In this document: piece by piece, positions 8,696-17,330 of the stretch
How positions within the stretch are numbered: the stretch's first letter is position 1
How the letters are laid out: every line of letters starts with the position of its first letter
Source: an uncultured Eubacteriales bacterium
Lineage (GTDB): Bacteria; Bacillota; Clostridia; Oscillospirales; Oscillospiraceae
Assembly: GCA_900544765.1 (NCBI GenBank)
Contig: UQWI01000007.1
Coordinates: 80,339 to 144,338 of the forward strand
Reading direction: 5' to 3'
DNA length: 64,000 nt
The notes under the pieces: model-generated
The model's database searches: none
Seen by the model: only the letters and a program-made list of their open reading frames with translations
What the model was told of the DNA's origin: nothing
Translations under genes and position numbers: made by a program

Positions 8696-9691
8696 ATGGA
8701 AAATCTTTTGAGCATTCGAGATCTGACTATTTATTATGCGTCCGGCAAGCGGACGGTTAAAGCTGTAAATGGCATTTCCCTAGAAATTGAAAAAGGGAAA
8801 ACATTGGGCTTGGTGGGAGAGACTGGAGCGGGCAAAACGACCACGGCGCTGGGCATTTTGAACCTCATCCCCAAGCCTCCCGGGAAGATAGTCTCGGGCG
8901 AGATCTTCTTTGAGGGAGAGGATCTCCTGAAAAAGACAAAGAAGGAGATGCGTAAAATCCGCGGTGACAAAATCTCCATGATTTTTCAGGATCCTATGAC
9001 CTCGCTGGACCCGGTGGTGACGGTGGGCGACCAGATCGCAGAAGTAATCCACCTGCACCAGGCTTCCAGCCGCAAGGAGGCCGAGAAAAAAGCGATTGAG
9101 ATGCTGGAGCTTGTCGGCATCCCAGGAGAGCGGTATAACGAGTATCCTCACCAGTTCTCCGGCGGCATGAAGCAGCGCGTCATTATCGCAATTGCCCTGG
9201 CCTGCAACCCGTCCCTGCTAATCGCTGACGAGCCCACAACGGCGCTGGATGTGACTATTCAGGCCCAGATCTTGGAGCTGATGGCGAATTTGCGCAGGGA
9301 ATTCGGCTCATCCATGCTGCTAATAACCCATGATCTGGGCGTGGTGGCGGAGGTATGTGACAACGTGGCTATTATGTACGCAGGCCAGATCGTGGAATAC
9401 GGCAACCTGCGGCACATCTACCGAAACGCAAGTCATCCTTATACAGAAGGGCTGTTTGGCTCCATACCCAACCTCAACGATGAGGCAGAGAGGCTAAAAC
9501 CGATCCGCGGGCTGATGCCTGACCCGTCCGACCTCCCGCCGGGGTGTAGCTTCGCGCCGCGCTGTCCGTATGCGTCGGACCGCTGCCACGAGGAGGATCC
9601 TGCGGCTTGTGAGATAGAACCCGGCCACCTGGTAAAGTGCCATCGTTACGATAAAGCGGAGGAGGGGGAACATGGCAGCGTCACTTCTTGA
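8696..9691 (+). CDS. peptide-type ABC transporter ATPase, DppD/OppD family
   Basis: A 331-residue ATPase with Walker [11 protein letters not shown]-loop [10 protein letters not shown], signature FSGGMKQR, Walker [13 protein letters not shown] and the H-loop THDLG. The C-terminal oligopeptide-transporter extension has the Cys-rich segment [14 protein letters not shown], which in relatives coordinates an iron-sulfur cluster. The ATG at 8696 follows AAGGAGGTG by 7 nt and is chosen over the GTG at 8687. It overlaps the next ATPase gene by 20 bp, indicating translational coupling. Confidence 0.9.
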   Translation: MENLLSIRDLTIYYASGKRTVKAVNGISLEIEKGKTLGLVGETGAGKTTTALGILNLIPKPPGKIVSGEIFFEGEDLLKKTKKEMRKIRGDKISMIFQDPMTSLDPVVTVGDQIAEVIHLHQASSRKEAEKKAIEMLELVGIPGERYNEYPHQFSGGMKQRVIIAIALACNPSLLIADEPTTALDVTIQAQILELMANLRREFGSSMLLITHDLGVVAEVCDNVAIMYAGQIVEYGNLRHIYRNASHPYTEGLFGSIPNLNDEAERLKPIRGLMPDPSDLPPGCSFAPRCPYASDRCHEEDPAACEIEPGHLVKCHRYDKAEEGEHGSVTS

Positions 9692-10643
9692 AGTAAAGGA
9701 TCTAAAAAAGTATTTTAAGACCCCCAGCGGCACCCTGCATGCGGTGGACGGCGTAAGCTTTTCCATTGAGGAGGGCAAGACTCTCGGCGTCGTTGGCGAG
9801 TCGGGTTGCGGCAAATCCACCCTGGGCCGCACCATCCTGCACCTGCAGGAGAGCACCGGCGGCCAAATGTTTTTTGAGGGGCAGGATATAACAAACGTGA
9901 CGGCGCAGCAGCTCAAAGAGCTGCGTAAAAATATGCAGATTATTTTCCAGGATCCGTTTGCCTCCCTTGACCCCAGGAAGTCTGTTAGTCAGATAATTGC
10001 CGAGCCGCTGAAAATCTACAAGGTGTGCGCAAACCGTCGGGAGATAATCAAAAAGGTAGGAGAGTTGATGGACACCGTAGGCCTGGCCACACGCCTTGCC
10101 CACTCTTATCCGCACGAGTTGGACGGAGGACGCCGCCAGCGCATAGGTATCGCCCGCGCCCTGGCCCTGAACCCCAAGTTCATCGTTTGCGACGAGCCGG
10201 TCTCCGCCCTGGATGTATCCATCCAGGCCCAGGTCCTGAACCTGATGCAGGATCTGCAGAAGGAGCGTCATCTCACCTATATTTTCATCACTCACAACTT
10301 GGCGGTGGTAAAACACATCTCCGACGAAATCATGGTCATGTACCTGGGCCATATGATTGAAAAAGCGCCCAAGCGGGAGCTGTTCGCCTCTCCGATGCAC
10401 CCCTATACCCAGGCACTGCTCTCCGCAATACCAATTCCGGACATTGACGTGGCGAAAAAGCGCATTTTGCTCAAAGGAGAGATCACATCCCCGATAGACC
10501 CCAAGCCAGGCTGCCGCTTTGCGCCGCGCTGCAATTATGCGAGACCGGAGTGTTTTGAAAACACACCGGAACTCAAGGAGATGAATCCAGGGCACTATGT
10601 GTCTTGCCATTTTGCGGGAAAACTGAAGGAGAAGGAGGGATAG
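9672..10643 (+). CDS. peptide-type ABC transporter ATPase, DppF/OppF family
   Basis: A 323-residue partner ATPase: Walker [10 protein letters not shown] (42-50), Q-loop [10 protein letters not shown], Walker [14 protein letters not shown]-loop THNLA and the terminal Cys cluster [14 protein letters not shown]. The ABC signature reads LDGGR (150-154) instead of LSGGQ, an Asp-for-Ser and Arg-for-Gln change. I believe a DppF subgroup shares it, so it is not evidence of inactivity. Together with the upstream ATPase, two permeases and the lipoprotein at 14880 it completes one importer. Confidence 0.9.
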   Translation: MAASLLEVKDLKKYFKTPSGTLHAVDGVSFSIEEGKTLGVVGESGCGKSTLGRTILHLQESTGGQMFFEGQDITNVTAQQLKELRKNMQIIFQDPFASLDPRKSVSQIIAEPLKIYKVCANRREIIKKVGELMDTVGLATRLAHSYPHELDGGRRQRIGIARALALNPKFIVCDEPVSALDVSIQAQVLNLMQDLQKERHLTYIFITHNLAVVKHISDEIMVMYLGHMIEKAPKRELFASPMHPYTQALLSAIPIPDIDVAKKRILLKGEITSPIDPKPGCRFAPRCNYARPECFENTPELKEMNPGHYVSCHFAGKLKEKEG

Positions 10644-10648
10644 TCGAC

Positions 10649-11464
10649 ATGACCACTGAGGAGATAATGCAAATCGCGCTTTCATTGTCCGGGCTGGACG
10701 AGGTACCCGGCGACTGTGGCATTGTGGTACGCGGCGAGAATATACGCCGCATTCTGGCTGGCATCGACATGGAGACAGCTGAGATTATTCTGGGCAAGCG
10801 GCTGGGCTATGACCTGGTGTTGAGCCACCATCCGGTGACCGGACCCATGCAGGCTAACTTCTACAAGGCCAGCGATTATCTGGGAGAACTCCTTGAGCGG
10901 GCGGGGGCCCCTGCCAACGCCGCCCAACGGTCCAGTGACTGGCTGACCAAACTGCAGGAGGGCAAAAACCACCCTGTCAACTATGGGAAAAGCGCGGATA
11001 CAGCCCGATTGCTGAACATGCCGTACATGGGAATCCACAACATCGCAGATGCCCTGGGGGGAAAGCTGCTCCAGGCCTTTCTGGACGAGAGGCTTGCAGA
11101 CAACCCATGCGCTACCCTGAAGGACCTTTGCGATATCCTCATGGAGGTGCCGGAATACCAGAAAGGCCTTACCAGGCCGGAGATAGTTGTGGGCAGAGAG
11201 GATGACCTCTGCGGCAGGGTGTTTGTGATTTTCGGGGGCGGACCTTTTTCCGGTAAGGAATACTTCCGCGCTGGAGTTGGGACAATGATCTGCATGCACC
11301 TGCCGGACGAATACCGTCAGCGGTATGAGCAGGAGGGCAGAGGAAATGTCATCGTCTGCGACCACATGGCTAGTGATTCTATCGGCATGAACGCGATCCT
11401 CCACAAGCTGGAGGACAGGGGCGCTGAGGTGACGCGTGTCGCCGGCATCTTCAACGACAGATAG
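10649..11464 (+). CDS. Nif3/DUF34-family protein, copy 1
   Basis: A 271-residue Nif3-like (DUF34, 'GTP cyclohydrolase 1 type 2-like') protein. The family forms ring-shaped oligomers with a dinuclear metal site; its reaction is generally unknown. Metal ligands are visible as HHP (60-62) and, near the C-terminus, DHMASDSIGMN (His about 239). GGAGGG lies 8 nt upstream of ATG 10649, and the start is 5 nt after the ATPase stop. It is the first of three tandem paralogues sharing the opening pattern EIMQIA..GL...D and the C-terminal AGVGT...DSIGMN block. A hydrolase or metal-handling role acting on the imported compound is inferred only from context. Confidence 0.8.
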   Translation: MTTEEIMQIALSLSGLDEVPGDCGIVVRGENIRRILAGIDMETAEIILGKRLGYDLVLSHHPVTGPMQANFYKASDYLGELLERAGAPANAAQRSSDWLTKLQEGKNHPVNYGKSADTARLLNMPYMGIHNIADALGGKLLQAFLDERLADNPCATLKDLCDILMEVPEYQKGLTRPEIVVGREDDLCGRVFVIFGGGPFSGKEYFRAGVGTMICMHLPDEYRQRYEQEGRGNVIVCDHMASDSIGMNAILHKLEDRGAEVTRVAGIFNDR

Positions 11465-11475
11465 GAGGGAACGGA

Positions 11476-12318
11476 TTGAACGGCAAGGAAATCCTGCAGA
11501 TTGCTCATCAGATGGCTGGCCTCTCCTCTCTGGCGGAGGACTCGGCCGTGGTACTTGATGCCAGTGGAATTAAACGGGTGGCGGCGGGCATTGATGTGGC
11601 TACGGCAGAGCTTATGCTCGCCAAGGAGGCCGGGGCCGACATGGTTATTGCCCACCACCCCACCTTCTCCCCGGGATGCCTCGATGGCTACCGAAGCCTG
11701 AAGATATTGCTGGACCGGATGGTGGAGCTGGGTGTTCCTCCCGTCCCCGCAGGCAAGGTAATCCACATGATTCAGGACAGGATCCGGCGGGGAAGGCAGG
11801 GAAACTCCAGCAATTATGACCGTGCTCCGTCCATAGCCAGACTCATCTCCATGCCGCTTATGAGCCTGCACACCCCGCTCTGTATCGTGGGGTCGCGTAT
11901 AGTCCAGAACACCTTGGGCGAACATCTCGCTGCTGCGCAGGATCCTCGCTTGGCGGACATTATGGACGGTTTGATGCAACTTCCTGAGAGCCGCAGGAGC
12001 ATATCGCCCCCGGCACTGTATGTGGGAGCTCCAGACGACTACGCTGGCAAGGCGGTTGTGCTGTTTTCGCATGAGGCGGCAGAGTACCCAGAGATATCCC
12101 TAGAGCTATTTGAGGCCGGAGTGGGGACGCTTATCCTGCCCTACGCCTCAGAGAACGTGATCTCCGCTGTAAAGGATCAGAATATCGGGAATATCGCCGT
12201 CATGGGACATGTGACAGCCGATTCTGTTGGAATCAACGCCCTGCTGTCCTATCTGGAGGGGCAGGGTGTGGAGGTCCTGCGCATGTCCGGGGTGATCAAT
12301 GTGAGGGAGGAGGCGTAG
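11476..12318 (+). CDS. Nif3/DUF34-family protein, copy 2
   Basis: A 280-residue paralogue of the preceding gene. It has HHP at the same positions (60-62) and GHVTADSVGINALL near the C-terminus. The start is TTG at 11476, supported by GGAGGG 6 nt upstream and by alignment with the two neighbours (MNGKEILQIA against MNTQEILQVA). The three copies are clearly homologous but strongly diverged, so the duplication is old rather than a recent assembly repeat. Divergent copies may build a hetero-oligomer or handle related substrates; neither is shown. Confidence 0.8.
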   Translation: MNGKEILQIAHQMAGLSSLAEDSAVVLDASGIKRVAAGIDVATAELMLAKEAGADMVIAHHPTFSPGCLDGYRSLKILLDRMVELGVPPVPAGKVIHMIQDRIRRGRQGNSSNYDRAPSIARLISMPLMSLHTPLCIVGSRIVQNTLGEHLAAAQDPRLADIMDGLMQLPESRRSISPPALYVGAPDDYAGKAVVLFSHEAAEYPEISLELFEAGVGTLILPYASENVISAVKDQNIGNIAVMGHVTADSVGINALLSYLEGQGVEVLRMSGVINVREEA

Positions 12319-12319
12319 T

Positions 12320-13153
12320 ATGAACACACAGGAGATACTCCAGGTGGCGCTGGAATGTGCAGGCCTGAACGAGGTCCCGGCCGATTCCGGAGTTGTACAC
12401 CCCAGGGAAGAGGTCAAACGTATCCTCACCGGCATTGACATCACCGAGTCGGAAATGCTTTTGGCCAAGGAGCTGGGAATCGACACCGTATTTCTCCACC
12501 ACCCCACTGGCGGTCGCCCACGCATGGGCTCTTCAGAAGTGCTGCTGGACCAGATTCCGCAGATGGTGAGGGCGGGCGTACCGATAAACAAAGCGCAGAA
12601 AGCCCTGTGCAAAAAACGCTATGGCGAGTGCATACGAAGGTTCCACGCCCTGAATGTCACTCGCTCCGCAGACGCCGCCGGGATGCTCGGACTGGGCATG
12701 ATCGCCTGTCACACGCCTGCTGACCTGGTGGCCGAGAGAACAGTGCAGGATTTCCTTGACCAGCGGTTCGGGGGACAGCCCCATACCAGGCTAAGCGCGG
12801 TGGTGGACGCGCTGCTCTCCATCCCTGAATATAAGAACTGCCTGTCAGGGCCCGTAATCCGGGTAGGCAGCGGGAACAGCTATGCCTGAAAGATACTGGT
12901 GCAGTTCTCAGGTGGCACCACCGGTGGGGCTGACGTAATTCGCGCCTTTTTCGCCGCCGGAGTGGGTACTCTCGTCATGATGCACTGCCCGGATGACGTG
13001 ATTGAGGCTGCCAAAGAGCAGAACATAGGCAACATCCTGGTGGCTGGACATATTTCCAGCGACTCAATAGGCATGAACGGCATACTACGAGTGCTGGAGG
13101 AGCGCTATGGGATTGAGGTTGTCCGCTGCTCGGGCCTGCTTGATTACCGTTGA
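12320..13153 (+). pseudogene. Nif3/DUF34-family protein, copy 3, interrupted by in-frame TGA
   Basis: The reading frame runs 277 codons in register, with HHP (60-62) and GHISSDSIGMN near the end, but codon 190 (12887-12889) is TGA. Ungapped alignment with copies 1 and 2 puts the TGA exactly at a glycine (VGREDDLCG and VGAPDDYAG against VGSGNSYA-stop), so a single GGA-to-TGA change explains it. The 88 codons after it are intact and keep the conserved C-terminal metal motif, meaning the change is recent or is read through. A GTG at 12899 could restart the distal part but has no ribosome binding site. The window otherwise uses TGA as a normal stop. Selenocysteine is possible but poorly supported, because the paralogues have glycine here. 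Confidence 0.65.
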
Positions 13154-13190
13154 AAACAATCTAGACTGAATTAAAGAATTGAGGGACACC

Positions 13191-14375
13191 ATGAGCTATC
13201 TGCTTGATGTGATCTGTCCGGCCTGTGGTAAGACCTATCCGGCAGACAGACCGCACAATCTCTGCTCCTGTGGCTCGCCGCTTCTGGTGCGCTACGATCT
13301 GGAGTGGGCAAAAAGGGACGAGGCACTGTTTGATAACCGCTTCAGCGGGATATGGCGTTACCATAAGCTGCTACCCGTGAAGGACACCGCCAATATTGTG
13401 ACTCTGGGAGAGGGTGGCACCCCGGTACTTGAGGTTCCGGAAATGGGGAACTATGCCGGCCTGGAGCATCTCTATGTCAAAGACGAGGGACAGAACCCCT
13501 CATCCAGTTTTAAGACCCGCGGGGCCTCGGTGGCAATTTCCGTGCTCAGGGAATTTGGCGTTACGGACATCGTGATGGACAGCGGCGGCAACGGTGCCGG
13601 GGCCTGGTCGGCGTATTGCAGGCGAGGTGGACTCAATGCCCACATCTACATGACTGCCAGGGCCGTGCAGGCCAATCAGAAGGAATGCGCTATCGTGGGC
13701 GGGGACGTCAACATGTGCCAGGGACACACCACTATTTTGGGCCGCAAAGTGAGTGAAAGCATGGAGAGGCATCCGGATTGGTTTGACGTGAGAACAATGC
13801 ACGAACCCTACCGGGTGGAGGGTAAAAAGACCATAGGATATGAGATTGTCGAGCAGTTCGGCGGAAGGGTACCAGACGTCATACTGTTCCCCACGGCCGG
13901 AGGAGTTGGCATTATCGGGATACATAAGGCCATTCAGGAGCTTATGAAGCTGGGCCGTGCGGACAGGATGCCCCGTATGGTCAGTGTGCAATATGAGGGG
14001 TGCTGCCCTGTGGTGCAGGCCTTCGAGGCCGGCAGGGACACATGTGAGGTGTGGAGCGGCCCAATGGATGTGATTCCCGGCGGCCTGTCCGCCCCCAAGG
14101 CCTTTGCCGACAGGCTCTTACTGGGTATACTGAGGGAGAGCGGCGGGACGGCGGTAGCTGTGAGCAAGGAGGACACCATCCGCCACTGGAAGCACATGGC
14201 CCAAAGCGAAGGGCTGTTTGTGAATCCGGAGGGTGCGACGACGCTGGCGGCCTGCGAAAAGCTCCGGAAAAAGGGCTGGCTCAAGGGGGACGAAACGGTC
14301 CTCTGCGTCATGACCTCGAACGGCATTAAATATGACGAACTGGTCCGGGAAGTACCCAAACTGATAACTGAATGA
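13191..14375 (+). CDS. threonine-synthase-like PLP-dependent enzyme
   Basis: A 394-residue fold-type II PLP enzyme. An N-terminal zinc-ribbon-like Cys set (C9, C12, C25, C27) precedes the core, as in one threonine-synthase branch. The PLP lysine is K108 in NPSSSFKTRG, and the phosphate-binding glycine loop is DSGGNGAGAW. Canonical ThrC has SFKDRG, here SFKTRG, so the substrate may differ from O-phosphohomoserine. Start ATG 13191 follows GAGGG; the TTG at 13179 is less likely. Linkage to RidA, which clears enamine/imine products of PLP eliminases, and to an importer suggests a beta/gamma-elimination or dehydratase step in catabolism rather than threonine biosynthesis. That is inference. Confidence 0.75.
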   Translation: MSYLLDVICPACGKTYPADRPHNLCSCGSPLLVRYDLEWAKRDEALFDNRFSGIWRYHKLLPVKDTANIVTLGEGGTPVLEVPEMGNYAGLEHLYVKDEGQNPSSSFKTRGASVAISVLREFGVTDIVMDSGGNGAGAWSAYCRRGGLNAHIYMTARAVQANQKECAIVGGDVNMCQGHTTILGRKVSESMERHPDWFDVRTMHEPYRVEGKKTIGYEIVEQFGGRVPDVILFPTAGGVGIIGIHKAIQELMKLGRADRMPRMVSVQYEGCCPVVQAFEAGRDTCEVWSGPMDVIPGGLSAPKAFADRLLLGILRESGGTAVAVSKEDTIRHWKHMAQSEGLFVNPEGATTLAACEKLRKKGWLKGDETVLCVMTSNGIKYDELVREVPKLITE

Positions 14376-14488
14376 TGGACCGCCGCCAAGCGAGCCGAGC
14401 GCGGTTCGGGTAGGGCCTTCCCGCAGAAACCGGGAACCATTTCGCCGTTGCATTTAAACAGTCTGCGAAATTAGTGAGGAGAGATGTC

Positions 14489-14890
14489 ATGAAATGCCTA
14501 GAAACTGAACAATCGCGGAACTCTGTACCCCATTATTCACCAGGCGTTATTGACCGCGGTACACTATATATCTCCGGTCAGCTGCCTAGGAACGAAAAGG
14601 GAGAACTGCCTGACGGCGGTATTCGCGAACAGACACGGGCGGCGTTGGATAATGTGGAAAAAGTCCTGCACCTGGGCGGCTGCCGCAAAGAGGACGTCGT
14701 AAAATGTACTATTTACACGACCAGCGGGGCCTTCTGGGGAGACATCAATGATGAATATGCAAGATTTTTTGGAACCCACAGACCGGCCAGAGTTCTGATC
14801 CCCATCGGGGACTTCGGCAATGGCTGTCTGGTGGAGATAGAAGCAATTGCACAGAAAATGGATTTAAAAGGAGGAAAAAATGAAGAGTAG
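14489..14890 (+). CDS. RidA-family enamine/imine deaminase
   Basis: A 133-residue RidA/YjgF/UK114 protein. The typical HYSPGV...GTLYISGQLP opening, EQTRAALDNVEKVL, the substrate-binding Arg (about 101, in RPARV) and VEIEAIA (115-121) are all in place. RidA trimers hydrolyse reactive 2-aminoacrylate-type intermediates released by PLP enzymes. ATG 14489 has AGGAGA 6 nt upstream; the GTG at 14474 is rejected. The last bases overlap the start of the binding-protein gene, so it lies inside the operon. Its partner is most likely the PLP enzyme immediately upstream. Confidence 0.88.
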   Translation: MKCLETEQSRNSVPHYSPGVIDRGTLYISGQLPRNEKGELPDGGIREQTRAALDNVEKVLHLGGCRKEDVVKCTIYTTSGAFWGDINDEYARFFGTHRPARVLIPIGDFGNGCLVEIEAIAQKMDLKGGKNEE

Positions 14891-16418
14891 AAGCTTATTT
14901 GCATTGGTTCTAGCGGCCGCGATGGTTCTGATGTGTATCAGCGGCTGCGGATCGCAGGATCCGGCCGACGGTAAGGACGAGCTCCTGGTGGCAATTTCCG
15001 CCGAGCCCGTGACTCTGGACCCATCTGACCAGAACGACAGCGCATCCAGTCTGGCAATCCGCCAGGTCTATGACCCGCTGCTCATCCAGGACGCGGAAAT
15101 GAATATCCAGCCAGGACTCGCTGAGAGCTGGGAATTTACCGATGACACCACCCTGGTGCTAAACCTGAGGCAGGGCGTCAAGTTCCACAACGGAGAAACT
15201 ATGACTTCCGCCGACGTTCTTTATTCCCTAAGCCGTGCTCTGGAGAACCCCAAAGTCAGCTCATTCATCGACTGCATAGACATTGAGAATTCCAGCGCGA
15301 TAGACGAGTACACTGTGGAACTCAAGACCTTCTACCCCTTTGTCCCCCTTCTGTCCAACCTCGCCCTGCCTTCCATCTGCATCGTGAGCCAGAAGGCGGT
15401 TGAAGAGGCGGGCGGCGACATAGGCAATACCCCCTGTGGCACCGGACCTTTCAAGCTGACCAACTGGGTCTCCGGAGACCGCCTGGAGTTCGAGCGCAAC
15501 GATGAGTATTGGGGCAGCAAGCCTGCTTTTAGCAAGATGACATTCCGCGTCATCCCTGAGAATGCAAACCGTGCGATTGAACTGGAGACAGGCGGTGTCG
15601 ATATTGCCCTCTCCCTCGCTCCCAACGACGGCACCCGCCTTCAGGACAACCCCGACGTCAAGGTACTGGTCTACGCCAGCCTTTCCACCACCGGGATACA
15701 GATGAACACGAGCGTTGAGCCTTTTAACGATGTGCGTGTCCGCCAGGCGCTTAACTATGCATGTGACTATCAAGCCATCGGCGAGACGGTCTATGAGGGC
15801 TACGGCGAGCGTCAGTCCGCACCTATGTCCACCCAGGTTTGGGGTGCCAACACCGAGCTGCCGCCCTACGACTATAACCCGGAAAAAGCCAGGGAGCTAC
15901 TGGCCGAGGCGGGTTATGAAGACGGGCTACCCCAGAAAATCTATCTCGTGACCAACGACAACCGCCAGCGTATAGACATCTTTGAAATCATGCAGAACCA
16001 GCTGGCCGAGGTCGGAATAGAGTCTGAGATCGCAGTCCGCGACATGGCCGCTCTGGCATCCTTCGTACCTGGAGAGTATGAGATGTTCATGGCCGGTTGG
16101 GGCACTACAACCGGAGACCCGGATTACGGTCTCTATCAGACCTTCAATTCCGAGTCCGGCACCGCCAACTCCTCCAGAATCCAGTTCTATGACCAGGACG
16201 TCATTGACCTGCTGGAGGCGGGCCGCGCTGAGACAGACGAGGCGAAGCGCCTTGAGATTTACACCGAGGTGCAGGAGCTGATCTGGGATGCCTGCCCCTG
16301 GGTCTGGCTGTGGCAGACCGATACGATAGACGGAACGGCCTCATATGTTGAGGGCTATGTGCCGCATCCGTCCGGCTACTTCCAGGACTTTACCGGCGTC
16401 ACTTTTGCGCAGGAGTAA
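14880..16418 (+). CDS. lipoprotein substrate-binding protein, SBP family 5
   Basis: A 512-residue extracellular solute-binding lipoprotein of the Dpp/Opp/Nik type. A signal peptide leads to the lipobox ISGC (lipidated Cys 23). Then come the family-5 features: EPVTLDPSDQND, LAESWEFTDDTTLVLNLRQGVKFHNGE and NADY-type DVLYSLSRALE, and later YNPEKARELLAEAGY. It delivers substrate to the permeases at 6805 and 7773. Its position as last gene, 4 kb from the other transporter genes with the enzymes between, is unusual; binding-protein genes usually lie first. The start overlaps ridA by 11 bp with GGAGG before it. Confidence 0.9.
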   Translation: MKSRSLFALVLAAAMVLMCISGCGSQDPADGKDELLVAISAEPVTLDPSDQNDSASSLAIRQVYDPLLIQDAEMNIQPGLAESWEFTDDTTLVLNLRQGVKFHNGETMTSADVLYSLSRALENPKVSSFIDCIDIENSSAIDEYTVELKTFYPFVPLLSNLALPSICIVSQKAVEEAGGDIGNTPCGTGPFKLTNWVSGDRLEFERNDEYWGSKPAFSKMTFRVIPENANRAIELETGGVDIALSLAPNDGTRLQDNPDVKVLVYASLSTTGIQMNTSVEPFNDVRVRQALNYACDYQAIGETVYEGYGERQSAPMSTQVWGANTELPPYDYNPEKARELLAEAGYEDGLPQKIYLVTNDNRQRIDIFEIMQNQLAEVGIESEIAVRDMAALASFVPGEYEMFMAGWGTTTGDPDYGLYQTFNSESGTANSSRIQFYDQDVIDLLEAGRAETDEAKRLEIYTEVQELIWDACPWVWLWQTDTIDGTASYVEGYVPHPSGYFQDFTGVTFAQE

Positions 16419-16440
16419 GGACACAACCGCACAAAAAAGA

Positions 16441-16470
16441 TCCGGCCTTCCCATAAAAGGGAGGGCCGGA
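16441..16470 (-). terminator. intrinsic terminator, strongest in minus orientation
   Basis: A 12-bp stem (16441-16452 with 16459-16470, one G-T pair). The A-run at 16433-16438 becomes a U-tract only for minus-strand transcripts. It may also act weakly at the end of the plus-strand operon. Confidence 0.6.
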
Positions 16471-16694
16471 CGTGCTTAAATGCCCGTTGAAAAACCCGGA
16501 GCGCAAGAGCTTGCAGCCACGCCTGTCTACGATAAGAATTGTTATACTGTAAAGGAGCCTGATATAGTCACAAAAATACGCGAAACTGCTTTTTTAGGAG
16601 GCATTTATTATGAATAAAATGCTTTCGGCGCCCAGGCCTTTGCATTTATATTCTTCTCCCTGACAGACTGCGCCGGGGCGGAAACTTCGATTGA

Positions 16695-16889
16695 TTACGG
16701 CCAGGCGGAATGCGCTCTTTCGCGCGAGGGAATCGGCTGTCTGCCGGTCCCGCACACGAAGAACTTTCCACCGTACTCCAGCGTGTTCTGCAGGGTGTAG
16801 GGTTCATGGGAATAGGCGGTGATACCGGCTGGAAAAGAAAAATGCCAGGTCTTGATGGAGTAGTAGCCATGGTCGATGCCGATGGTCAT
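16695..16889 (-). pseudogene. N-terminal fragment of a ParM/StbA-family actin-like protein
   Basis: From ATG 16889, with AAAGGGTGAG before it, the frame reads MTIGIDHGYYSIKT, then HFSFPAG and FFVCGTGRQPI. This matches the first 50 or so residues of ParM/StbA-family proteins carried on integrative and conjugative elements of Clostridia (phosphate-1 motif of the actin fold). Family members are about 300 residues or longer. Here the frame departs from the family after GRQPI and stops at 16695, so only the start survives. It supports the view that this stretch derives from a mobile element next to a tRNA gene. Confidence 0.65.
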
Positions 16890-17012
16890 GGTTTTGCTCA
16901 CCCTTTCTTGGCTGTTGTTGAAAACTTGGTTTCCTGCTGGTTCAGAGCGAAGCGTATCTTGTTCTTTCCCAGCTGGTAAACACTTGGAACGTGAGAGGGG
17001 GGAAGCGCAAAA

Positions 17013-17040
17013 AACTCCCCGGCCTGCCAGCCGGAGAGTT
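17013..17040 (-). terminator. minus-strand intrinsic terminator
   Basis: An 11-bp stem with one mismatch (17013-17023 with 17030-17040). The A-run at 17009-17014 gives a U-tract on the minus strand. No minus-strand gene remains upstream of it. Confidence 0.6.
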
Positions 17041-17110
17041 CCGAAAAAAGGGCGCACTACCCCCATGTATTTTGAGGGCTTGAAACTTGCCCGTTTGGGA
17101 CTTTCGTCAA

Positions 17111-17146
17111 CCTGTCTATTTGACAGGCGCAAACTTCTATTTGACA
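17111..17146. repeat. two 11-bp direct repeats, centromere- or operator-like
   Basis: TCTATTTGACA occurs at 17115-17125 and 17136-17146, a 21-bp spacing of two helical turns. The first copy also lies in an inverted repeat CCTGTC...GACAGG (17111-17127). It stands upstream of the ParM fragment, where ParM systems carry their parC iterons or regulator sites; that function is inferred. Confidence 0.35.
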
Positions 17147-17174
17147 ACGGGGAAAAGGGCCGCAGAACGCAAAA

Positions 17175-17217
17175 AAGCGGGGCTTCCGACCTGAAAAATC
17201 AGGCGGAAGCCCCGCTT
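17175..17217 (-). terminator. minus-strand intrinsic terminator
   Basis: A perfect 14-bp stem (17175-17188 with 17204-17217) plus an inner 4-bp stem. The A-run 17171-17176 forms the U-tract on the minus strand. Confidence 0.7.
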
Positions 17218-17330
17218 CATCTCGTACAAAGCCTTGTTTTTGCCATCTAATGGAAAAGGCATCTATGGAAAATCACTTTGGATTTTGGGCTCTAAAAAGC
17301 CCGCAAACCCGCATGAATACTGACAAAAAT

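Larger units (their letters stand above)
16471..17330. mobile_element. remnant of a conjugative/plasmid-type element
   Basis: About 860 bp without an intact gene. It holds a 5'-terminal fragment of a ParM/StbA gene, two minus-strand terminators (17013-17040, 17175-17217), two 11-bp direct repeats and, at 16600-16614, a good ribosome binding site (AGGAGG) before ATG 16611 whose frame closes after 17 codons. Three successive minus-strand terminators without genes between them indicate deleted genes. No terminal direct repeat of the tRNA 3' end was found by eye. Confidence 0.5.

Noticed and set aside
12887..12925. Selenocysteine insertion at the TGA of the third Nif3 gene
   Set aside because: The aligned residue in both paralogues is glycine, not cysteine. 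The only downstream stem opens its loop about 13 nt after the TGA, short of the usual bacterial SECIS distance. Nonsense mutation is simpler.
16611..16664. 17-codon ORF behind a strong AGGAGG site at 16595-16601
   Set aside because: Too short and unlike anything known; probably the surviving start of a deleted gene, recorded within the mobile remnant.
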